A stretch of DNA of 64,000 bases from CAZBGQ01 sp964491515 (GTDB lineage: Bacteria > Patescibacteriota > Gracilibacteria > UBA1369 > UBA12473): NCBI GenBank assembly GCA_964491515.1, contig CAZBGQ010000002.1, positions 1 to 64,000 on the forward strand, written 5' to 3'. Below are positions 16,201 through 22,945 of this stretch, in pieces. A program made the translations under genes and the position numbers. Each line of letters begins with the position of its first letter. Positions within the stretch are counted from its first letter, which is position 1. The notes below the pieces were generated by a model. That model saw only the letters and a program-made list of their open reading frames with translations, searched no databases and had not been told where the DNA came from.

Positions 16201-17189
16201 AACAACTTCTTAAGCGCTCGTCTCGATTTCCCGATTGGCTTCTTTTTTTTCTTCCTTTTTTGAGAATCCCCTAATTGAACAAGCGTCTCAGTAGGTTTCA
16301 AATCAGGCAACCCCAAACGCTTACGAACTTTAAGCCCCGTAGGAGTAATTGCCAAACCACCCAGCGCCGTTTCCTTAATCGTAGGAGACATATTCTGACC
16401 TATACTCCACATAGCCGCAACCACTTCATCAAAAGGGATATAACTGTCCACACCAGCCAACGACAACTCCGAGGCCGCAAACGCGGACGGACATCCAATA
16501 GCATTACGCTTGATACAAGGAACCGCAACCAATCCACCAAGTGGATCACAAGCCACTCCCAAATAACTCTTAAGCACAATCGCTGACGCATTCATACATT
16601 CTTCCGGAGTTCCTCCTCTCATTTCTGTCACAGCCGCCGCCCCCATAGCCATCGCCGCCCCCACTTCCGCCTGACAACCGGCTGCTGCCGCAGACAATGT
16701 GGCATTTTCTGCGATGATCAATCCAACCGCAGACGCCACAAACAAACCTCTCATAACCTTTTCTGATCTCAACTTATACTCATGAGCAAAGCCAAACACT
16801 ACCCCAGGAACCACCCCAGCTCCACCAGCCGTAGGAAAGGCAGCAATACGCCCCATAACCGCATTGGTTTCTCCGGTCGCAGTAGCGTACGCCATCGCAC
16901 GTAAATTCAGCTTACTCATAAGACGAATCCCCTTCGGACGACGCTTCATTTTCATAATCTTCATCGCATCTCCTCCGGCCAAATTCATAAAAGCCATTTC
17001 ATTTGAATGCAACCCTGTCTTAATCGCTGCTTCCATAGTTTTACGCACCTTCCTCATCTGCGTGACAATAAACTTACGATCTTTATTTTCAAATTCCATT
17101 TCCCTTAAAATCGCAATTTCAGAAATACATTTTCCATGCTTCTTACACAACGCCAATAATTGCTTTGTCGTTCTAAATTGATATTCCAT
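16197..17189 (-). CDS. sdaAA: L-serine dehydratase, iron-sulfur type, alpha subunit
   Basis: 330 residues. Diagnostic stretches are AAFPTAGGAGVVPGVVFGFA, then SAAAAGCQAEVGAAMAMGAA and CDPLGGLVAVPCIKRNAIG. The conserved cysteines in these stretches bind the 4Fe-4S cluster that eliminates water from L-serine to give pyruvate and ammonia. A Lys/Arg-rich tail of about 35 residues (KRKKKKKPIGKSRRA) extends past the usual end and is unusual. sdaAB lies 1 nt upstream, matching the two-subunit Gram-positive type. The enzyme depends on Fe-S supply, for which the SUF operon near 52-57 kb is the obvious source. Confidence 0.95.
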   Translation of the reverse strand: MEYQFRTTKQLLALCKKHGKCISEIAILREMEFENKDRKFIVTQMRKVRKTMEAAIKTGLHSNEMAFMNLAGGDAMKIMKMKRRPKGIRLMSKLNLRAMAYATATGETNAVMGRIAAFPTAGGAGVVPGVVFGFAHEYKLRSEKVMRGLFVASAVGLIIAENATLSAAAAGCQAEVGAAMAMGAAAVTEMRGGTPEECMNASAIVLKSYLGVACDPLGGLVAVPCIKRNAIGCPSAFAASELSLAGVDSYIPFDEVVAAMWSIGQNMSPTIKETALGGLAITPTGLKVRKRLGLPDLKPTETLVQLGDSQKRKKKKKPIGKSRRALKKLF

Positions 17190-17190
17190 A

Positions 17191-17892
17191 TTAATTGGGG
17201 ACTTTAGTTAAACAACGAACAAATTCAACACCTTCTGTAGATTCAAGCTCTAACAATTCATCTACCAATAAACGGCGACCTAAATAATTCACAACTGAAA
17301 GACCATGACCCCCATATTTCGTACTTTCATAGGAAGCCACCTCCAAACCAAATTTACGAATTCCATTCAATAAACCCGGCAAGGTTGAAGATTTTAAATC
17401 ATGAGAACAAACCAACGTCTTATACTTACCAGCGATCCCATGAATCTCAACATCAAACTTATCTATCTTCATAATCATCATTTTCCCACCGCCAATCGAC
17501 GACCCAATAACCTCCATGGGCTTACGACCCTTAGCCTCCAAAATAACTTTAACCGTGTTGGCATGATACTTCGCGCCCAATTCCTTAACTACAAACTCAT
17601 ACTCAATCCCTTTTTCCTCTGCAATTTCAAAAGAATTCTTAAGTGCCGGATCACTTGTCCTAAACCTCATTACTCCAGCCAACAATGCACGATCTGTCGC
17701 ATGACCCTTATAAACCTGTCCAAAAGATCCATGCAAAATAAAGGTCACCTTCTCAGGCGTCTTATTAAAAAGTGCCCTCGCATACTGACCAATTTTACAC
17801 GCTCCCGCTGTATGAGAACTACTAGGCCCAACCATCACCGGCCCTGCAATATCGAACAGAGAATACTTTGACTCAATAGATTTAGATGACAT
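17191..17892 (-). CDS. sdaAB: L-serine dehydratase, iron-sulfur type, beta subunit
   Basis: 233 residues. The family start SLFDIAGPVMVGPSSSHTAG lies near residue 11 and includes the conserved SSSHT. The C-terminal half (about 150-225) looks like an ACT-type domain (GIAGKYKTLVCSHDLKSSTL), which in this family senses serine. It pairs with sdaAA 1 nt downstream. No Shine-Dalgarno is visible before the start. Confidence 0.95.
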   Translation of the reverse strand: MSSKSIESKYSLFDIAGPVMVGPSSSHTAGACKIGQYARALFNKTPEKVTFILHGSFGQVYKGHATDRALLAGVMRFRTSDPALKNSFEIAEEKGIEYEFVVKELGAKYHANTVKVILEAKGRKPMEVIGSSIGGGKMMIMKIDKFDVEIHGIAGKYKTLVCSHDLKSSTLPGLLNGIRKFGLEVASYESTKYGGHGLSVVNYLGRRLLVDELLELESTEGVEFVRCLTKVPN

Positions 17893-17974
17893 ATCAACGT
17901 CTTAGTGTTGATACAAGCTTAGCAGAGAACCCTTAGAGTAAGGCGAATAAATAATTGCGGGAAAGCCATATAAA

Positions 17975-17983
17975 TGTTATAAT
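17975..17983 (+). promoter_or_regulatory. Extended -10 promoter element
   Basis: TGTTATAAT: TATAAT at 17978-17983 with TG one base upstream. The predicted transcription start, about 17990, leaves a leader of about 15 nt before the ATG at 18005. Confidence 0.65.
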
Positions 17984-18004
17984 TAACAGATTTAACAAGT
18001 TTGT

Positions 18005-18520
18005 ATGGCCTCCCCCGAAAAATCACACGAAGAAGCCCCCCCACTTAGCCGCGCCGAACAACGATCCGCTGAAACACAAGACGCCCTTGCAACACTATTG
18101 ACCAAACAATTCAACAAAGGAAACCTAACTGAACCCCGTGTCGCTGAATTTCTAAAAGCTGACCCAGAACAAGCTCTACTTGTTTTAACCGAAGTAAATC
18201 AACAAATGGCAAACGGTCTAATAGACGCATCCGATTTCCTCGCAGTACGCAACACCATGCCCATCGCCGAAGCCGATCGCTGGTTACAAGCCAACGTACT
18301 TCGAATTGACTACCTCCTTAAATTAGACGATTTAGGCGTACCCAAAATAGGACCATTCCGAAACAAAGTAGAAAGTGCCTACAAAATTAAAGACGCCGTG
18401 GAAAGTGCCACAGAGCTAGAAAACCTAATTCGAAAATGGAAAAAACGCCAACGAAAAAAGGATAAACGGCACGCCGCTGCGCTCATCAAGCAGTTGGATT
18501 CTGATAGCTTGATTTCCTAA
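18005..18520 (+). CDS. Hypothetical helical protein
   Basis: 171 residues, almost entirely predicted helix, soluble. A Glu/Pro-rich N-terminus is followed by a basic C-terminal stretch (RKWKKRQRKKDKRHAAALI) that could bind nucleic acid or phosphate. No Cys and no recognised motif. It has an extended -10 promoter and is followed by another for the TPR gene. I do not recognise the family. Confidence 0.68.
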   Translation: MASPEKSHEEAPPLSRAEQRSAETQDALATLLTKQFNKGNLTEPRVAEFLKADPEQALLVLTEVNQQMANGLIDASDFLAVRNTMPIAEADRWLQANVLRIDYLLKLDDLGVPKIGPFRNKVESAYKIKDAVESATELENLIRKWKKRQRKKDKRHAAALIKQLDSDSLIS

Positions 18521-18528
18521 TTCTAATC

Positions 18529-18537
18529 TGATATAAT
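18529..18537 (+). promoter_or_regulatory. Extended -10 promoter element
   Basis: TGATATAAT: TATAAT at 18532-18537 with TG one base upstream. The start of the TPR gene lies 57 nt downstream; the A-rich leader has no Shine-Dalgarno. Confidence 0.6.
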
Positions 18538-18594
18538 GATTAGATTTCGAAATTATCGACATCAAAACAAAAACAAAATTAACAATCCACCCAA

Positions 18595-19224
18595 ATGGAT
18601 CTTCATGACTTCAACCAGGATCTCAGCCCCTATCAGACACTCATCCTAGAGGCAGACAAAAAAAAGGTCGAAGGACGACACGAAGAAGCCATCAAAATTT
18701 GTGAAACCATTCTTCATCACGATTTAGAATGCGTAGAAGCATTAGAAGAAATCGGAGACAACTACTTAAGCCTTCGAGAATATCCCAAAGCAAAAAAAGC
18801 ATTAGATCGTGCCGTTGGACTAGCCCCCTACAGCGCCAATGCTAACTACCTTCTTGGATTCACCTACTCCGCCCTTGGAAACTGGAAAAAATCAGTCAAA
18901 CTTCTTGAAAGTGCTGATCAAATTCAAGGCAACCACCCTGAAATTCTAAGATGTCTTGGATGGTCTGTTTTCCATAATGGACAACGAAAACGTGGAATCA
19001 TCATATTAGAACGAGCCTTAGCCATGACACCAAACGACTGTCTCATCATGTGCGACCTAGCCGTCTGCTACCTAAACGAACGAGAATTCAACAAAACAGT
19101 GAATCTACTTCGACGCGCCCTCGCCCTAGAGCCAGACAACCAAAAAGCTAAAGAATGTCTTGAAACCGCCATTTTCTTTCAAAAAGAATATGGGAAACTA
19201 AAGAGCAAAGAAAAAAAGAACTAA
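18595..19224 (+). CDS. Tetratricopeptide repeat protein
   Basis: 209 residues with about five consecutive 34-residue TPR units covering residues 15-195. Typical pieces are KKALDRAVGLAPYSANANYL, then GIIILERALAMTPNDCLI and NLLRRALALEPDNQKAKECL, with conserved Gly/Ala/Pro spacing. There is no signal peptide, so it should be a cytoplasmic protein-protein scaffold. The client is not evident from context. The stop abuts the convergent gene at 19225 without a gap. Confidence 0.93.
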   Translation: MDLHDFNQDLSPYQTLILEADKKKVEGRHEEAIKICETILHHDLECVEALEEIGDNYLSLREYPKAKKALDRAVGLAPYSANANYLLGFTYSALGNWKKSVKLLESADQIQGNHPEILRCLGWSVFHNGQRKRGIIILERALAMTPNDCLIMCDLAVCYLNEREFNKTVNLLRRALALEPDNQKAKECLETAIFFQKEYGKLKSKEKKN

Positions 19225-19737
19225 TTACTTCCTTCTTTCCTTAAAATCACGTCGTAATCGCCGACGCTGACATTTTCGACGAGCCCTCCCCTCTTTTCCC
19301 TGTGCCACACAAGCACGAAGCGAGGTTGAAACAAGTCTTTCAATTTCAGTCAAAACACGATTGTTTTCATCAATAACCGCCTCCGGCGTATCTTTCTTAA
19401 CAAATTCAGCTTCATACAAATCATCAAACCATCCATGAGGCCCCTTTGCCAATAAATCACTCGCATCTGGAGACATCCAAGGACACACTTCAACCAAACT
19501 ATTGCGTGCATTCCAACAAGAAACCCATACTTGATTGGCCACAAACAAATCACCCTTCTGGCGAGCTTCCCTTAGATTAACCTCATCATCACATGAATTG
19601 GTAAGAATTCGACCCGGATCCTTTTCTGCGGTTTCTTTAGCCAAAAGTTCAGCATCTATATCACCAGAAAACAATTCGGACGGTGTTAACGTAGCCAATC
19701 CAATAGTCAACGCTAATACTCGGGAGGAAGGTTTCAT
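19225..19737 (-). CDS. Hypothetical exported Cys-containing protein
   Basis: 170 residues. The N-terminus (MKPSSRVLALTIGLATLTPS) resembles a signal peptide, although the hydrophobic stretch is short. The mature part has four spaced Cys, in NSCDDE, VSCWN, EVCPW and LRACVA, plus one in the extremely basic tail (RARRKCQRRRLRRDFKERRK). Disulfide pairing outside the membrane and tail binding to anionic polymers are possible but speculative. I do not recognise the family. Confidence 0.65.
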   Translation of the reverse strand: MKPSSRVLALTIGLATLTPSELFSGDIDAELLAKETAEKDPGRILTNSCDDEVNLREARQKGDLFVANQVWVSCWNARNSLVEVCPWMSPDASDLLAKGPHGWFDDLYEAEFVKKDTPEAVIDENNRVLTEIERLVSTSLRACVAQGKEGRARRKCQRRRLRRDFKERRK

Positions 19738-19766
19738 GATAAGTCATTTTACCACAGAAAATGGGT

Positions 19767-19795
19767 TTGACAAATCAACCCAAGCAACCCATAAT
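19767..19795 (+). promoter_or_regulatory. Sigma70-type promoter of rnpB
   Basis: TTGACA (19767-19772), 17-nt spacer, CATAAT (19790-19795). The RNase P RNA begins about 8 nt downstream, as expected for its transcription start. Confidence 0.82.
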
Positions 19796-19803
19796 TGCGA
19801 TCC

Positions 19804-20172
19804 GGAGAACATCTGAACGATCGCCCTTTGACTTGTTCATAGGGAGGAAAGTCCGAGCAGTTCAACACAGGAAAGTCGCTAACGGCGACCGTGGTCGATT
19901 AAGAGTCGGCCATAGGGAAAGTGCCACAGAGACGAGCCCACATTGTGGGAGTGAAACGCTCTAATTCCGCTCTCGAGCGGGGTGATGGGGCCCTCAGGGC
20001 GACCTGAGAACGCTGGTAAACCCTTTCTGCTGCAAGGTGAGATGGAGGTTTGGACCCACTCGCGTGTTGCGAGCCAAATCTCTCACTGCACGAGGTGGTC
20101 AGCAATGACCATCCCAGATAGATGATCGTATCCTTCACGGGACACAGAACTCGGCTTATGATGATGTTCTCC
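19804..20172 (+). ncRNA. rnpB: RNase P RNA (M1 RNA, bacterial type A-like)
   Basis: The ends pair as helix P1: GGAGAACATC (19804-19813) with GATGTTCTCC (20163-20172). Just inside lie the universal core sequence AGGGAGGAAAGTCCGAGCA (from about 19841) and the 3' core ACAGAACTCGGCTTATG (from about 20145), which form P4. Other conserved pieces are GAAAGTGCCACAGAGACGAG (about 19917) and CTGGTAAACCC (about 20013). The length, about 369 nt, is normal. The protein partner rnpA is also in this window at 44587. Confidence 0.97.
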
Positions 20173-20227
20173 TCAAAAACTAGACTTTCCCTCGCAAATT
20201 CAACCAATCAGCGCTATCTTTTAAACA

Positions 20228-21676
20228 ATGAAAAAGTCTGAAATTCTTCTTGGTCTTGCACGAATTCCCGTCGACTTCGGGATGGCCATGTTGGCATTTA
20301 TTATCGCCTACCATATTCGTCAAAACACCGATCTTATTCCCGGACTTTATTTCCCGATAGATCAACTCAGCTTCCCAAATTTGCAGGAATATCTAATTCT
20401 CGCGAGCATGGCAAGTATCGCATTGATCACTATCTTTGCGATCAATCAAATGTACACACTCCGCAACACAGCACGTATAGGAAACGAACTACTAAAAGTT
20501 CTATTTCTCTCCGCAGCCTGGCTCATGCTCATCATTGCCTACTACTTTGTCACACGCGAGTTTTTCTTCTCTCGTTTAGTACTAGGATACGCCTGGATAT
20601 TAACCATGATTCTTGTCTCTTGTGGCCGCATTTTAATTCGTATTTTTCAACGCTATTTAGCTAAATTAGGAATTGGAAAACGACGCGTATTATTTCTTGG
20701 AGGGAATATTCTAACGCAACGAATCGCCAAAAAGTTTAAAACCATTCCTTCCTACAAAATCATCGGTTATCTTTCATCTAAAAAAACGAAAAAGCTTGAA
20801 GGATTACGTCATATCGGGACCATAAAAGATCTTGAAGACATCGTTCAACGTAGAAAAATTGAAGAAATTGTCCAAACTCAATCCGATCTTTCCGAGGCAC
20901 GCGCCCATGAAATCGTAGACTTCTGTCGAGAACATCACATCAAATACCATTTTGTACCGGATATCCTACAAGTACATCGCACTCAAGTAGATGTGTTCAA
21001 CATTTCAGGATTACCACTTATTTCACTAAAAACCACCCCTCTCGATGGATGGGGCAAAGTCATCAAACGCCTAGTCGATCTTATCCTTTCATGCCTGCTA
21101 CTGATCCTGCTACTGCCACTATTCATCCTCATTGCCATTGGCATTAAAATAGATTCAAAAGGCCCGATTTTATTCACACAAAAAGACAACGGAGAACAAG
21201 TCCAACGAGTCGGCTTTCAGGGAAGACGATTCAATTTCTACAAATTTCGTACCATGAGAAACAAAACCGACAACCTTCGCTATACCAAACTAGCCGACCA
21301 AGATCACCGAAAAGATTCCCCTCTTGTAAAGATAAAAAATGACCCACGTGTTACACGATTTGGAAAACTTTTACGCCGCTGGAGCTTAGATGAACTCCCC
21401 CAACTTTGGAGCGTTTTCAAGGGAGACATGAGCCTCATCAGTCCACGCGCACACCTCCCAGAAGAAGTTGCAAAATATCAGAAACATCATAAATTTCTTC
21501 TTTCTATCAAACCAGGAATTACAGGCCTCGCCCAAGTCAACGGCCGTTCCGATCTCGATTTCGAAAAAGAAGTTCGCCTCGATACCTACTACATCGAGAA
21601 CTGGTCCCTCCTCCTCGACTTAAAAATCCTCTTCCAAACCATTTTTGTAGTACTAGGGGGAAAAGGAGCAGACTAG
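20228..21676 (+). CDS. Polyprenyl glycosylphosphotransferase (undecaprenyl-phosphate sugar-1-phosphate transferase)
   Basis: 482 residues. Four or five N-terminal membrane helices (about 10-140), a cytoplasmic Rossmann-like part (about 150-250), one more membrane helix (about 283-305, LILSCLLLILLLPLFILIAI) and the C-terminal catalytic domain. The domain has the usual FYKFRTM, RWSLDELPQLWSV, GDMSLISPR and KPGITGLAQVNGR stretches. It transfers sugar phosphate to the lipid carrier to start surface polysaccharide synthesis; the sugar cannot be told from sequence. No other glycosyltransferase lies nearby. Confidence 0.92.
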   Translation: MKKSEILLGLARIPVDFGMAMLAFIIAYHIRQNTDLIPGLYFPIDQLSFPNLQEYLILASMASIALITIFAINQMYTLRNTARIGNELLKVLFLSAAWLMLIIAYYFVTREFFFSRLVLGYAWILTMILVSCGRILIRIFQRYLAKLGIGKRRVLFLGGNILTQRIAKKFKTIPSYKIIGYLSSKKTKKLEGLRHIGTIKDLEDIVQRRKIEEIVQTQSDLSEARAHEIVDFCREHHIKYHFVPDILQVHRTQVDVFNISGLPLISLKTTPLDGWGKVIKRLVDLILSCLLLILLLPLFILIAIGIKIDSKGPILFTQKDNGEQVQRVGFQGRRFNFYKFRTMRNKTDNLRYTKLADQDHRKDSPLVKIKNDPRVTRFGKLLRRWSLDELPQLWSVFKGDMSLISPRAHLPEEVAKYQKHHKFLLSIKPGITGLAQVNGRSDLDFEKEVRLDTYYIENWSLLLDLKILFQTIFVVLGGKGAD

Positions 21677-21723
21677 AACTGGTAAAAAATATTTAAGATT
21701 TATTACAACACTAATAAGACTCT

Positions 21724-21733
21724 CCCCCCCCCC
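21724..21733 (+). repeat. Poly-C tract (C10) upstream of a secreted-protein gene
   Basis: Ten consecutive C residues between the transferase stop and the secreted-protein gene at 21807. A TAATAT box lies about 30 nt downstream. Such tracts are prone to slipped-strand changes. Whether the length varies is not known. Confidence 0.8.
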
Positions 21734-21806
21734 GGACCTCTTTCACCAGAAAAGAGTAAAGGGTAATATACGAAAGAAATTATTTTATACATTTATCCCT
21801 CCCCAA

Positions 21807-22787
21807 ATGAAACGTCTCATTTCATGGTCACTCATGACCTCACTTTTAACCATGACCTTAGTGGCCATACCACTATTTAGCCAAGTTGCTTTTGCCGTCG
21901 CCAACGACATCTCATTAATTCAAGTTAATTTAGGCGATAGCAGCTATGATAACTATGATCATTTAACCGTTAAATTCAATGACGTTCTCGGAGACTTAAA
22001 CAAAATAGCCTGTACCCATTATGAGGGCACCACTTGTTTTGATGCAAGTGCCGATTTAACTTTAGGAGGCCAATTTGCCGGAGACACCGTACGAGAAATG
22101 TGGAAAGATCCCCTCGAATCACGTCTCATACACATCGTGTTCACAGCCGATAATACCTTCACCGACATCACCAATATATCCATACGATTTGACAATGGAG
22201 TGGCCGACACCGCATACACCCCCGCCTCCACCGCAGATGACTGGGTGGTAATAACGGACGGTGTTGTAAAAACAAGCGGAACTATAAATTTCGATGGAGA
22301 TGCTGACGACGATGGATACATCGAAATGCAAATTCTAAATGGAGGAACCGGCCTAAACGGAACCGGAGCCCTTCCTAGTTGTCCCGCCAGCCCTGTAAAT
22401 ATTGCAGACAACGTAGCTGGGGCCACCTGCTACAACACATCAAGTATTACTTTCGCTCAATGGGGACACAGCGCAACAGTTGCAACCCCAGATGCACTCT
22501 TCTATGGAGACGTTCAAGGAAGCGTACGATTATGGGCAGTATGGGACGACGAAGATCCTACCACCGGCGCAAGCGAAGGCGACACATGGCAAGCCATCAA
22601 TGCTGGATTTGGAGGGATCCCAACATCAGACCCAGACAGTTTTGATTATGTCTTTTCCTACACCCCCGTCGCCGGCGCCGTCCCAGAAATGGGAACCTGG
22701 GCTATGATCCTAGCCACCACCGTACTGCTTGGAATGGCTTATTCCATCACTTCCCCCAACAAAAAATCACGTCCATTAGCCACATAA
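21807..22787 (+). CDS. Secreted protein with C-terminal sorting-signal-like tail
   Basis: 326 residues. The signal peptide ends near residue 31 (QVAFA). The mature part is acidic, rich in Asp, Thr and Gly, beta-like, with four Cys. The C-terminus has VPEMGTWAMILATTVLLGMA, then a polar stretch and KKSRP. That is a Pro-Glu motif directly before a hydrophobic helix and a basic end, like PEP-CTERM/IPTL-type sorting signals. No exosortase is visible in the window. The function of the main domain is unknown. A strong terminator follows. Confidence 0.72.
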   Translation: MKRLISWSLMTSLLTMTLVAIPLFSQVAFAVANDISLIQVNLGDSSYDNYDHLTVKFNDVLGDLNKIACTHYEGTTCFDASADLTLGGQFAGDTVREMWKDPLESRLIHIVFTADNTFTDITNISIRFDNGVADTAYTPASTADDWVVITDGVVKTSGTINFDGDADDDGYIEMQILNGGTGLNGTGALPSCPASPVNIADNVAGATCYNTSSITFAQWGHSATVATPDALFYGDVQGSVRLWAVWDDEDPTTGASEGDTWQAINAGFGGIPTSDPDSFDYVFSYTPVAGAVPEMGTWAMILATTVLLGMAYSITSPNKKSRPLAT

Positions 22788-22815
22788 TCAAAAATTCAAT
22801 ACATATTTTAAGATT

Positions 22816-22849
22816 GAGGGCGATCATCATTGAATCCGCCCTCTTTTTT
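22816..22849 (+). terminator. Rho-independent terminator
   Basis: Stem GAGGGCG (22816-22822) with CGCCCTC (22837-22843), followed by six T. It ends the secreted-protein transcript. Confidence 0.88.
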
Positions 22850-22895
22850 ATAAAGATTCAAGAAAGGTCAGATGGAAAAAAAACAAATTAACAAG

Positions 22896-22901
22896 TACAA
22901 T
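22896..22901 (+). promoter_or_regulatory. -10 box of secA
   Basis: TACAAT at 22896-22901. The predicted transcription start, about 22908, is 3 nt before the heptamer tract, which would form nearly the entire secA leader. No clear -35 box is seen. Confidence 0.45.
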
Positions 22902-22910
22902 ACCCACGAT

Positions 22911-22945
22911 CTAAAAACTAAAAACTATCAACTAAAAACTACAAA
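22911..22945 (+). repeat. CTANNNN heptamer tract, five units, ending exactly at the secA ATG
   Basis: CTAAAAA, CTAAAAA, CTATCAA, CTAAAAA, CTACAAA, then ATG at 22946. The period is exactly 7 and all five units start with CTA. It replaces any Shine-Dalgarno sequence. Confidence 0.88.
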
